From JANYHF01 sp963732765 (GTDB lineage Bacteria; Pseudomonadota; Alphaproteobacteria; Rhizobiales; Hyphomicrobiaceae), in NCBI GenBank assembly GCA_963732765.1, contig CAVTAS010000007.1, forward strand, positions 1 to 64,000: a DNA stretch of 64,000 nt. The letters are read 5' to 3'. The translations under genes and the position numbers were made by a program. Under the pieces are notes generated by a model that was given only the letters and a program-made list of their open reading frames with translations, was not told where the DNA came from and did not search any database. Positions within the stretch are counted from its first letter, which is position 1. Each line of letters begins with the position of its first letter. Of this stretch, positions 53,172 through 60,858 are shown in pieces.

Positions 53172-54176
53172 CTACGGGTAGAGCGCCGGCTTCTTGGTCA
53201 TGACGACCTCAACCGTGCGGCCCGCCGCCAGCGACTTCACGCCGGCTTCGGCGACGGCGGAGGCGGCATAACCGTCCCAGGCGGTGGCGCCGCTGGCCGG
53301 CTTTCCAGCCGCGATGGCCTTGATCCAGGCCTGGTTCTGCAGCCGGTACGCATCGGCAAAGCGCGGGCGCCAATCGGCAGGATAAGGAATGTTCTGCCCA
53401 AGCGCCACGCTCGTCTCGCTGTGGACTGGCGAGCGCAATGACACTGTGCCCTTCTCGCACACCAGTTCGCCACGCACGTCATAGCCGTAGGTCGCGTTAT
53501 TGAAGATCTCGACGTTGACCAGCTGTCCAGTGGCGCTGGTCAGCACCAGGAACACCGGCGTGACTTTGATGCCCGGTGTTGTGGCCGCTGGGCGGAAGAC
53601 GTGGGCGGTGGTGATGTCGGCGTCCAGCACCCAGCGGGCGATGTCGAATTCGTGCACCGCCGAATTGGCAATGGCCATGTCGGCGGTGAACCACTCGGGC
53701 GCCGACACATTGCGGTGAAAGCAATGGAACATCAGCGGCTGGCCGAGCGCGCCCGATTTCCATGTTGCCTTCATCTCGACATAGGCGGGATCGAAGCGGC
53801 GCATGTAGCCGATCTGGACCAGCGGCTTGCCGGCCTTGGTTTCGGCCGCAATGACCTCAAGGCATTCCTTGGTGGTCGGTGCCAGCGGCTTTTCGCACAG
53901 TACCGGCTTGCTGGCCGCAATGCAGGCGGTGGTGAGCGCGCCATGAGTGGCATCGGGCGAGGCGATCAGCACGGCGTCGATCGACTTGTCGTTGATCAAG
54001 GCCTCTGGGTTGGTCGCGATGGTTGCGGCGCCACATTCGTTTGCGATGGCTTTGGCTCGTCCGGCATCGGCATCGTAGATCGCCTGCAGGCTTGCGCCCG
54101 GCACATGCGAGACGATTGTTCTGGCGTGATCGGAGCCCATGATACCGACGCCGATGATGCCCACTCTCACGGTCAT
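53172..54176 (-). CDS. Gfo/Idh/MocA dehydrogenase, inositol 2-dehydrogenase-like
   Basis: 334 aa. N-terminal Rossmann motif GVGIMGSDHAR; the catalytic EKP motif (LCEKPLAPTT); a substrate-binding stretch YMRRFDPAYVEMKATWKSGALGQP; and the His-containing NSAVHEFDIARWVL. These fit IolG-type dehydrogenases, which oxidise myo-inositol or related cyclitols with NAD. Thirty nt downstream of the permease, in a sugar ABC operon. The exact polyol is not decided. Confidence 0.88.
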   Translation of the reverse strand: MTVRVGIIGVGIMGSDHARTIVSHVPGASLQAIYDADAGRAKAIANECGAATIATNPEALINDKSIDAVLIASPDATHGALTTACIAASKPVLCEKPLAPTTKECLEVIAAETKAGKPLVQIGYMRRFDPAYVEMKATWKSGALGQPLMFHCFHRNVSAPEWFTADMAIANSAVHEFDIARWVLDADITTAHVFRPAATTPGIKVTPVFLVLTSATGQLVNVEIFNNATYGYDVRGELVCEKGTVSLRSPVHSETSVALGQNIPYPADWRPRFADAYRLQNQAWIKAIAAGKPASGATAWDGYAASAVAEAGVKSLAAGRTVEVVMTKKPALYP

Positions 54177-54206
54177 CGTTTGCTCCTGTTTGTTGCTGGC
54201 CGGCGA

Positions 54207-55265
54207 TCAGCGATAACGCGCCTGATTCCAGCGGTGGCCGATCAGTGATAGGATAATGATCAGGCCGTTGAAGAACTGGATGTAAAAGCCGGTGAAACCG
54301 GTGGCGACGATGCCGGTCTGGATGAACGAGACGGTCAGCGCACCTATGGCGCCGCCGACCACTGTGCCGATACCGCCCCAGGTCGGCGTACCGCCGACGA
54401 ACACCGAGGCCAGTGCGGGCAGCAGATAGCCTTCGCCCGAGGTGGTGAACCAGGTGAAGTTGATCATGCTGGAGAAGCAGGCAGCCAGCGCGGCGCCGAC
54501 GCCCATGAACACAAAGGTCTTCAGCCGCACGCGATCGACGTCGATCGCCATCTGGCGCGCGCTTTCGGGGTTGTCGCCGACGATCTTGACCTGGGCGCCG
54601 AAGCGGTGGTTGTTGAACAGATAGGCGGCGAAAACGACGAACGCCAAACCCCAGAAGATCTGTACCGGGACACCGTAACCGAACACCGAAATCTCGCCAG
54701 TCAGGAATTGGAACGTGTAGCTATCCTTCAACTCCGGGAACGACTTGTTCTTGCCCTGGTTGATGATCTGGATGATGCCACGCAACATGAAGTTCATGCC
54801 GAGCGTGGCGACCAGCGACGATAGATTGAGATAGACCACGATCGAGCCGACCAGCAGGCCAAGCAGGCCACCCGCGATGACGGCAAATAACAGGGCAAAG
54901 AAGGGGTCGAAGCCGGCCTGGATCGAGATTGCGAACACCCAGCCGGAGAGGCCCATGACGGCCGGGAACGACAAGTCGATTTCGCCGACAGTGACGATGA
55001 ACACCAGCGGCACGACCAGAAACAACGCCACGGGCAGAATGGTCAGCACCGAACGGTAGAGATCCCAGCTCAGGAACGTGCCGGGCGAACCGTCGTAGAC
55101 GCTGTAACCGAAGAAGAGCAGCATCATGCCGACAAAGACGGCGAGCGAGCCGAGCGCGGCGCGATTGTCCGAGGCAAACCGGCGCCAGGGATTGAGTGCC
55201 GGATGGTCCTCGAAGCCGCCCGGGGCCGCCGGTGCGGCGCTCTTCGTTCCGGTTTCCGTTGACAT
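54207..55265 (-). CDS. Sugar/polyol ABC permease (RbsC type)
   Basis: 352 aa, eight or more membrane helices of the CUT2 family. Hallmark FIVTVGEIDLSFPAVMGL near residue 90 and the cytoplasmic loop region VGDNPESARQMAIDVDRV. Cytoplasmic N-terminus of about 35 residues. Start at ATG 55265, which shares bases with the ATPase stop (TGATG); an upstream TTG also reads in frame but is not favoured. Confidence 0.92.
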   Translation of the reverse strand: MSTETGTKSAAPAAPGGFEDHPALNPWRRFASDNRAALGSLAVFVGMMLLFFGYSVYDGSPGTFLSWDLYRSVLTILPVALFLVVPLVFIVTVGEIDLSFPAVMGLSGWVFAISIQAGFDPFFALLFAVIAGGLLGLLVGSIVVYLNLSSLVATLGMNFMLRGIIQIINQGKNKSFPELKDSYTFQFLTGEISVFGYGVPVQIFWGLAFVVFAAYLFNNHRFGAQVKIVGDNPESARQMAIDVDRVRLKTFVFMGVGAALAACFSSMINFTWFTTSGEGYLLPALASVFVGGTPTWGGIGTVVGGAIGALTVSFIQTGIVATGFTGFYIQFFNGLIIILSLIGHRWNQARYR

Positions 55266-56053
55266 CAACGCGCTCCCTGAAAGGCGTCGAACTTGGCGCC
55301 GCGCGCTCCGTGATGTGCAAGCTCTTCCATGAACTTGATCAGGACATCCGCCGAAGCGACGTCCTTCTTTTCGACCCTCAGGGCAACCCGCCCGCGGTCG
55401 AGCACGACGAAGCGGTCGGCGATGTCGTAGACGTGGTAAATGTTGTGGCCGATGAACAGGATCGAGCGCCCACCCGCCTTCACCTGGCGCACGAAGTTGA
55501 ATACCTTGGTAGTCTCGGTCAGCGACAGCGCCGTGGTCGGCTCGTCGAGAATGATCATCTCGGCTTCTTTATAGATGGCGCGCGCGATGGCGATGCCCTG
55601 GCGCTCGCCGCCCGACAGCTGGCCGACGATGGAATGGGGTGAGAAGACTTTCGACGTGAAGCCGATTTCGCGCATCAGGCGGTGCGTCTCGGCGACTTCC
55701 TTCTTGGTGTCGAGCCAGCCGAAAGCATTCGTCAGCTCACGACCCATGAAGATGTTGCGCACGATCGATTGCTGCACAGCCAGTGCGCGGTCCTGGAACA
55801 CCGTCTCGATGCCGGCCTCGCGCGAACGCGCCGCTGTCCAATGCTTGACCGACTGCCCACGCACAATGATCTCGCCCGTGTTGGGCGCGATCACGCCCGA
55901 CAGGATCTTGATCATGGTCGACTTGCCCGCGCCATTGTCGCCGAGCAGGCCCACGACCTCGCCCCTGTCGACGTGCATGTCGATGTCCTCCAGCACTCCG
56001 ACATTCCCGAAGCTCTTGGAGACGTTTTTCAATTCGATGATTGGGGTGGCCAT
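55265..56053 (-). CDS. Sugar/polyol ABC ATPase (single-domain)
   Basis: 262 aa with one ATPase domain, not the double domain of RbsA. Walker A GDNGAGKST (about residues 38-46), signature LSGGERQG, Walker B MIILDEPTTALS and H-loop FIGHN with His at the usual place. Partners with the permease that follows with overlapping codons. The gene is preceded by a 147-nt gap with a long inverted repeat. Confidence 0.92.
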   Translation of the reverse strand: MATPIIELKNVSKSFGNVGVLEDIDMHVDRGEVVGLLGDNGAGKSTMIKILSGVIAPNTGEIIVRGQSVKHWTAARSREAGIETVFQDRALAVQQSIVRNIFMGRELTNAFGWLDTKKEVAETHRLMREIGFTSKVFSPHSIVGQLSGGERQGIAIARAIYKEAEMIILDEPTTALSLTETTKVFNFVRQVKAGGRSILFIGHNIYHVYDIADRFVVLDRGRVALRVEKKDVASADVLIKFMEELAHHGARGAKFDAFQGAR

Positions 56054-56072
56054 GGGGGCTCAGAGAGAAAGA

Positions 56073-56177
56073 GGTCAGTCGTCAGTCGTGAGTGGTCAAT
56101 CGTAACCTGTCGGCAATCAATGGCCAGCCGTCAAATCGAAAGTAGGAGAAGGTCCCACTGACGACTGACGACTGACC
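56073..56177. repeat. GTCAGTC-rich inverted repeat inside the sugar ABC operon
   Basis: GGTCAGTCGTCAGTCGT at 56073-56089 is matched by its exact complement at 56161-56177, with a 71-nt spacer; both arms are built from a repeated GTCAGTC-like unit. It lies in the gap between the binding-protein and ATPase genes, so it may form a stem that protects or terminates the upstream mRNA. Confidence 0.75.
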
Positions 56178-56199
56178 ACTGACGTCTTACTTACTCAAA

Positions 56200-57198
56200 T
56201 CAGCGCAACCCCTTGCCGGCCATTTCGCCAGCAGCGGCATACGTCGCCTGCGTTACGAAGCCGGCGCCGGTGTCGATGTCCATCGGCGCCAGGCCCAGCT
56301 TAACCTGCTGGCACAGCGACAGCACCGGCATGTAGCCTTGCAGGAAGGGTTCCTGGTCGGCGGCGAGATGGATCCAGTTGTCCTTGAAGCCCTGGATGAT
56401 CTGGGGCGACAGGTCGAAGCCGAAGGTGAAGACCTCGCCCGGCTTCTTGCCAGCGGCCTTTAGGTAGGCTGCCGCGTTACCGAACACGCCGCCGCCAGTC
56501 AGGCTCAGCGCCTTGACTTCCGGGTTCTTGGCGATAGCGGCCGTCACGACCGGCAACCCTAAGTTCGGGTCGCCGAACCACTCCGGCGGGTTGGGAATGC
56601 GGATGACCTTGAGCCCGGCCTTCTCCATGGCGTCGGCGACGCTGATCTCACGGATGCCGCGGTTTTCCTGATCGAACGGGCCAAACACGATGGCCGTGTC
56701 GCCGGCCTTCAGCTTGCCGACCTTCACGGCTTCTTCGCCGAGTGCCCAGCCCTGCTCTTTCTGCTTGGCGCCGACATAGGCACCGCCGTAGGCCGCTACG
56801 ACCTTGGGCACCGGCACGTTCTGGAACATGAAGCGGGTGCCGTTCTTGTGGCCTTCCGCGACGATGTTGATGATAGCGTCGTCACCGGTATGGCCCATCA
56901 TGGCGATGCCGTCGGGCTTGGCGGCAACCGCCTCGCGCAACTGCTGCACCATCTTTTCCGGGTTCCAATCCGAGAACAGGTACTCGACATTGGCGCCGGT
57001 ATCGGCGGCGGCCTGTTTGGCGCCGTTGTAGACGATGGTGCCGAAGCTATCGCCTTCCGAACCGCCGGTGAAGAAGCGGATCTTCACGCCTTCGCACCAT
57101 TTGCCGCCTGGCAGCACCGAGTCGGCCGCCTGCACGGACGTCGCCATCAGGGCGAGAGCCCCAACGCCGGCCAGCAGTTTGGCAATTGCAAATTTCAT
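56200..57198 (-). CDS. Sugar/polyol ABC binding protein
   Basis: 332-residue periplasmic binding protein of the ribose/xylose-type (peripla_BP_4) class. Signal peptide residues 1-24 (VQA-AD). Mature protein begins with an unusual N-terminal extension GGKWCEGVKIRFFTGGSEGDS carrying one Cys; QLREAVAAKPDGIAMMGHTGDDA, GFDLSPQIIQGFKDNWIHLAADQEPFLQGY are family regions. The ATG at 57198 has GGAGGA 8 nt upstream. First structural gene of a catabolic import operon. Confidence 0.92.
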   Translation of the reverse strand: MKFAIAKLLAGVGALALMATSVQAADSVLPGGKWCEGVKIRFFTGGSEGDSFGTIVYNGAKQAAADTGANVEYLFSDWNPEKMVQQLREAVAAKPDGIAMMGHTGDDAIINIVAEGHKNGTRFMFQNVPVPKVVAAYGGAYVGAKQKEQGWALGEEAVKVGKLKAGDTAIVFGPFDQENRGIREISVADAMEKAGLKVIRIPNPPEWFGDPNLGLPVVTAAIAKNPEVKALSLTGGGVFGNAAAYLKAAGKKPGEVFTFGFDLSPQIIQGFKDNWIHLAADQEPFLQGYMPVLSLCQQVKLGLAPMDIDTGAGFVTQATYAAAGEMAGKGLR

Positions 57199-57246
57199 CT
57201 GCGTTCCTCCCATTTTCGTTAGAAGCTGGTTGTTGAGTTCAAACAG

Positions 57247-57420
57247 TCAGGCGTCGCATGCCAGGCGGACGTCTTGGGTCCGGCATGGAACCAGAAAAAC
57301 CGGGCCTCCTGCCGGCCCCAGGGCAACACACCCTGGAACCGGCCTGGCGAAGGAGGACGCCAGTGAAAACCTAAAAATGGTGGGACAACGCTCAGCGCGT
57401 TTTACTTTGGCAGCCGTCAT
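57247..57420 (-). CDS. Possible leader ORF upstream of the sugar-binding protein
   Basis: 57 residues, starting at ATG 57420 with GGGAGGAG 6 nt upstream, the best ribosome-binding site in the region. It ends 48 nt before the binding-protein ATG. The sequence is not recognised: rich in Arg, Ala, Pro, Gly, with no membrane segment and no run of a single amino acid. Its codons overlap the competing hairpins described separately. It may be a leader peptide, a small protein, or chance. Confidence 0.45.
   Translation of the reverse strand: MTAAKVKRAERCPTIFRFSLASSFARPVPGCVALGPAGGPVFLVPCRTQDVRLACDA
57294..57343 (-). promoter_or_regulatory. Attenuator-like alternative hairpins in the leader
   Basis: On the minus strand a 2-part stem GCCGG-TT-CCAGGG / CCCTGG-GG-CCGGC with a 7-nt loop competes with a later GGGCC / GGCCC stem that is followed by GG and five T. 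The second stem shares bases with the end of the first, so only one can form. This is the arrangement of an attenuator, placed inside the small leader ORF, upstream of the sugar binding-protein gene. The terminator stem is only 5 bp. Confidence 0.4.
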
Positions 57421-57540
57421 CAAGGGCTCCTCCCGGTCTGGCCGTCCGTTGTTCGGATGTACCAAGCGCTGATCGCGCTAATTCTCGATTACAATCAGAT
57501 CATACGAAAAGCCTCACCTCAAGATTGATTTTGATTGAAG

Positions 57541-57556
57541 TCGCATCACAATGCGA
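57541..57556. promoter_or_regulatory. Operator-like palindrome in the lacI-binding-protein gap
   Basis: TCGCAT-CACA-ATGCGA, perfect 6-bp arms, 87 nt before the LacI-family gene and 121 nt before the leader ORF on the other strand. A nearby direct repeat GATTGA occurs twice about 10 nt apart. Likely site for the divergent LacI-family repressor, by position and symmetry. Confidence 0.5.
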
Positions 57557-57642
57557 TTTATTTGACCAATGGGCCGCAGTATCGCGGCTCAGGACAGGTG
57601 CCGCACTCTGTAATGATGCTTTAGCCATCAAGACCCACCCTC

Positions 57643-58686
57643 ATGACTTCTGGCCGTTCCGATTCCCCGAAATCCGGCCCAGCCAGCCTCTGGCCTGGCC
57701 CATCGATCCAGGTCATCGCGCGTGCCTCTGGCGTCGGCACGGCCACCGTTGACCGGGTGTTGAACGGCCGCAGCGGCGTGCGCGAGGCGACGCGGGAAAA
57801 GGTGATGGCAGCCCTGGCAACCCTGCGGGGGTCCAGCACTGCACCGGCGCGGTGGCGCATCGCTTTCCTCACCGACAGCGGCGCCAGCTTCAATCGGACG
57901 CTTGGCGATGCCGTGCGCGCGCTTGCCGGGACGCGTCCCGATCTCGATTGTTCGTTCACGTCCATTGCCACCTCGCAAGTCAACCCGATCACGCTGGCCC
58001 AGAACATCGAGCGTAGTGCCGAAGACGCCGACGGCCTGGTGGTAGTGGCGCGCGAGGATCTGACCGTGAATCGCGCCCTGCGGGCCGTGGCAGAGCGCGG
58101 CCGTCCGGTTGTCTGTCTGACCACGGATCTTCCAAATTCCGGCCGCATCGCCTTTGTCGGCAACGATCAGGTGAGCGCGGGTGCAACAGCGGCCTATCTG
58201 ATGGGCCGCTCGGTTGGCGATCGCGCCGGCAAGATCCTGCTGGTTTACAGTGCGCCGTACCGCGTCCAGGAGGAGCGCGAGCAGGGGTTCCGGCGCATCC
58301 TGCGCCAGGAGTTCATGCATCTGGTGATCGATGAGCGCGTGTCGTCCAACGACGAGACCGAGCATTCGCGCCGCAATGTGCTGCGCTACATCGAGGATCA
58401 CGGCGCCCCGATCGGCATCTACAACATTGCGGGCGGCAACCTCGGCATCGGCCTTGCCCTAAAGGATGCCGGGCTCGCGGACAAAGTGGTGTTCATCGGC
58501 CATGAGCTGAATGACAATTCGCGGCAGCTTCTGGAAGCCGGCGAGATGGATTTCGTGATTGGCCACGATGTCGATCGTGAAGTGGCGCTGGCGGTCGAAG
58601 CGGTGCTGGCGGCGTTCGAAGGGCGGGACGGGCCGGCGACGCTGCAGACCAAAGTGCGGATTTTCACCAAGCATAACTGCGAATGA
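57643..58686 (+). CDS. LacI-family transcriptional regulator
   Basis: 347 aa. HTH at about residues 23-42 (IQVIARASGVGTATVDRVLNGRSG) in a TVDRVLNG form instead of the more common TVSRVLN, as seen in several polyol and trehalose regulators. A periplasmic-binding-like effector domain follows (FLTDSGASFNRTLGDAVRAL ... YNIAGGNLGIGLAL). An N-terminal extension of about 20 residues precedes the HTH. It is divergent from the sugar/polyol operon and probably represses it. Confidence 0.92.
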   Translation: MTSGRSDSPKSGPASLWPGPSIQVIARASGVGTATVDRVLNGRSGVREATREKVMAALATLRGSSTAPARWRIAFLTDSGASFNRTLGDAVRALAGTRPDLDCSFTSIATSQVNPITLAQNIERSAEDADGLVVVAREDLTVNRALRAVAERGRPVVCLTTDLPNSGRIAFVGNDQVSAGATAAYLMGRSVGDRAGKILLVYSAPYRVQEEREQGFRRILRQEFMHLVIDERVSSNDETEHSRRNVLRYIEDHGAPIGIYNIAGGNLGIGLALKDAGLADKVVFIGHELNDNSRQLLEAGEMDFVIGHDVDREVALAVEAVLAAFEGRDGPATLQTKVRIFTKHNCE

Positions 58687-58812
58687 TCGGAGGCTGGCGC
58701 CACAGTAGCCGCAGCGGGGTCGTGCGCCGTGGCTTGACCTTGCGTTGCAGGTCGCGGATGTAAAGAGGCCACCCGGGACGTGGGGCAGGCAGGCCATTGA
58801 TCGGAAACACTC

Positions 58813-59760
58813 ATGACTGCGATCGCCATCGTCGGAGCCGGGTTGATCGGACGCGCCTGGGCGATCACATTCGCCCGCGGGCGGCACGAGGTGCGGCTGC
58901 ACGATGATACGGATGGTGCCGCCGCAGCAGCCCGCAGGTTCGCCGCCGAGGCGCTGCCGATGTTGGAGGCCGAGGGGTTGCTGGATGGTCAGGCCGCCAG
59001 CGACGTGCTGGCGCGTATCCTGATCGCGCCAAGCCTGGCGGCGGCCCTGGAAGGCGCCGGGCATGTGCAGGAAAGCACGCCAGAACGGCTTGAGGTGAAA
59101 AAGGACTTGTTCGGCACATTGGACCGCATGGCCAGCCCCGATGCCGTACTCGCCAGCTCCACGTCCGCGATCTTGCCGTCGGCGTTTACAGCCGACCTGA
59201 AAGGCCGCCACCGCTGCCTGGTCGTGCATCCGATCAACCCGCCCTATCTGATCCCGGCTGCCGAGATCGTTCCCGCACCGTGGACGTCGCTCGAGACCGC
59301 CGAACGTACACGGACGTTGTTGACCGGTATTGGCCAGGCTCCCATCGTCATGAAGCGCGAGATCGACGGCTTTGTCATGAACCGCCTGCAGGGCGCGCTC
59401 CTGGAAGAAGCCTTCCGCTTGGTCGCCGACGGCTATGCATCTATCGAGGACGTCGACGTCGGCATTCGCGAGGGCCTCGCCCTGCGCTGGTCGTTCATGG
59501 GGCCGTTCGAGACCATTGACCTCAACGCGCCCGGCGGCATTCGCGACTATGTGCTGCGCTACCAGGGGATCTATGAGCGGCTGTTTCCGAGCATGCAGCG
59601 CCGCGTCGATTGGGCCGGGCCGGTGCTGGAGGCAGCGGAAGCGGACCGGCGCAAGCGGTTGCCGGCAGCCAAGCTCGGCGAGCGGGCGCTGTGGCGCGAC
59701 CGCCGGCTGATGGCGCTGTTGGCGCACAAGCGCAAAGCCAGCAAAACAATCGGTTCTTGA
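58813..59760 (+). CDS. 3-hydroxyacyl-CoA dehydrogenase-like, candidate L-carnitine dehydrogenase
   Basis: 315 aa. NAD-binding GAGLIGRAW at residues 8-16; the catalytic block LASSTSAILPS followed by LVVHPINPPYLIPAAEIVP carries the active-site His and Glu. The lambda-crystallin/L-gulonate/L-carnitine 3-dehydrogenase group has this size and layout and lacks the second C-terminal helix bundle of fatty-acid enzymes. The following gene is a BKACE enzyme 12 nt downstream, which makes L-carnitine oxidation to 3-dehydrocarnitine the favoured role. L-gulonate dehydrogenase is an alternative. Confidence 0.75.
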   Translation: MTAIAIVGAGLIGRAWAITFARGRHEVRLHDDTDGAAAAARRFAAEALPMLEAEGLLDGQAASDVLARILIAPSLAAALEGAGHVQESTPERLEVKKDLFGTLDRMASPDAVLASSTSAILPSAFTADLKGRHRCLVVHPINPPYLIPAAEIVPAPWTSLETAERTRTLLTGIGQAPIVMKREIDGFVMNRLQGALLEEAFRLVADGYASIEDVDVGIREGLALRWSFMGPFETIDLNAPGGIRDYVLRYQGIYERLFPSMQRRVDWAGPVLEAAEADRRKRLPAAKLGERALWRDRRLMALLAHKRKASKTIGS

Positions 59761-59772
59761 AAGGATCACGTC

Positions 59773-60717
59773 ATGGCAGCCAAAAAAGTCCCGTCCCGCA
59801 AGGTCATCATCACCTGCGCCGTCACGGGGTCAATCCACACCCCGTCCATGTCGCCACATCTGCCGGTGACGGCGGCCGAGATCGCCGAGGCGGCGATCGG
59901 TGCGGCCAAGGCCGGCGCGGCGGTGGTTCATCTGCATGCGCGCGATCCCCGGGACGGCCGCCCCGATCAGACGCCGGAGGCCTTCGCGCCATTCCTGAAG
60001 GTGATCAAGCAGGCCTGCGATGTGGTGGTGAACATCACGACGGGCGGCGCGGCCACCATGACCATCGAGGACCGGGTGAAGCCGGCCGCCACCTTCAAGC
60101 CGGAAGTGGCTTCGCTGAACATGGGTTCGATGAACTTCGGGCTTTATCCCATGCTGGAGCGCTTCAAGGACCTCAAGCACGACTGGGAGCGGCCCTATCT
60201 GGAGGGCTCGCGCGAACGCATCTTCAAGAACACGTTCGCCGATATCGAATACATCCTCACCACCTGCGCGGCCAACGGCACGCGCTTCGAGATCGAATGC
60301 TACGACATAGGTCATCTGTACACGCTGCGTCACTTTGCGGATCGCGGCTTGGTCAAGCCGCCCTACTTTATTCAATCCGTGTTCGGTATTCTCGGCGGCA
60401 TCGGTCAGCACCCCGAGGATATACAGCACATGAAGCGCACGGCCGACCGGCTGTTTGGCGACCAGTACCGTTGGAGCGTGCTGGGGGCGGGGCGCGGGCA
60501 GCTGCCGATCGCGGCCATGGCGGCGGCGATGGGTGGCAATGTGCGCGTCGGCCTGGAGGATTCGCTCTGGATCGGGCCAGGCCAACTGGCCAGGAGCAAC
60601 GCCGAGCAGGTGATGCGCGTGCGCCAGATCATTGAGGGCCTGGGGCTGGAGGTTGCCACACCCGACGAAGCGCGTGACATTCTGGAATTGAAGGGCGGCG
60701 ACAAGGTCGCGTTCTGA
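59773..60717 (+). CDS. BKACE (3-keto-acid cleavage) enzyme
   Basis: 314 aa. Zinc-binding His53 and His55 in VVHLHARDP and Glu262 in GLEDSLWI, matching the metal site of 3-keto-5-aminohexanoate cleavage enzyme. It starts KVIITCAVTGSIHTPSMSPHLPVT, typical of the family. The reaction takes a beta-keto acid plus acetyl-CoA to give a CoA thioester and acetoacetate. With the upstream dehydrogenase it could convert 3-dehydrocarnitine to glycine betaine; specificity is inferred from context. Confidence 0.85.
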   Translation: MAAKKVPSRKVIITCAVTGSIHTPSMSPHLPVTAAEIAEAAIGAAKAGAAVVHLHARDPRDGRPDQTPEAFAPFLKVIKQACDVVVNITTGGAATMTIEDRVKPAATFKPEVASLNMGSMNFGLYPMLERFKDLKHDWERPYLEGSRERIFKNTFADIEYILTTCAANGTRFEIECYDIGHLYTLRHFADRGLVKPPYFIQSVFGILGGIGQHPEDIQHMKRTADRLFGDQYRWSVLGAGRGQLPIAAMAAAMGGNVRVGLEDSLWIGPGQLARSNAEQVMRVRQIIEGLGLEVATPDEARDILELKGGDKVAF

Positions 60718-60741
60718 TGGTTCATGAACTGTTGGTCATTG

Positions 60742-60824
60742 GTAGGGGCGGCTTGCGACCGCCGTCGCGCCGCACAACGGACCCTTGTTATGTTCAACAA
60801 GGGCGGCCGCCAGCCGCCCCTGCC
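60742..60824. repeat. GTAGGGGCG-family palindrome, copy 5, with inner stem
   Basis: Outer arms: GTAGGGGCGGCTTGCGACCG at 60742 pairs imperfectly with sequence ending at 60824. Inside it CCCTTGTT and AACAAGGG form an 8-bp second stem at 60782-60803. It lies between the BKACE gene and the class III alcohol dehydrogenase gene on the same strand. Confidence 0.75.
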
Positions 60825-60858
60825 AATTCACACCTGTTTCGAAATCAAGAGGAACACC

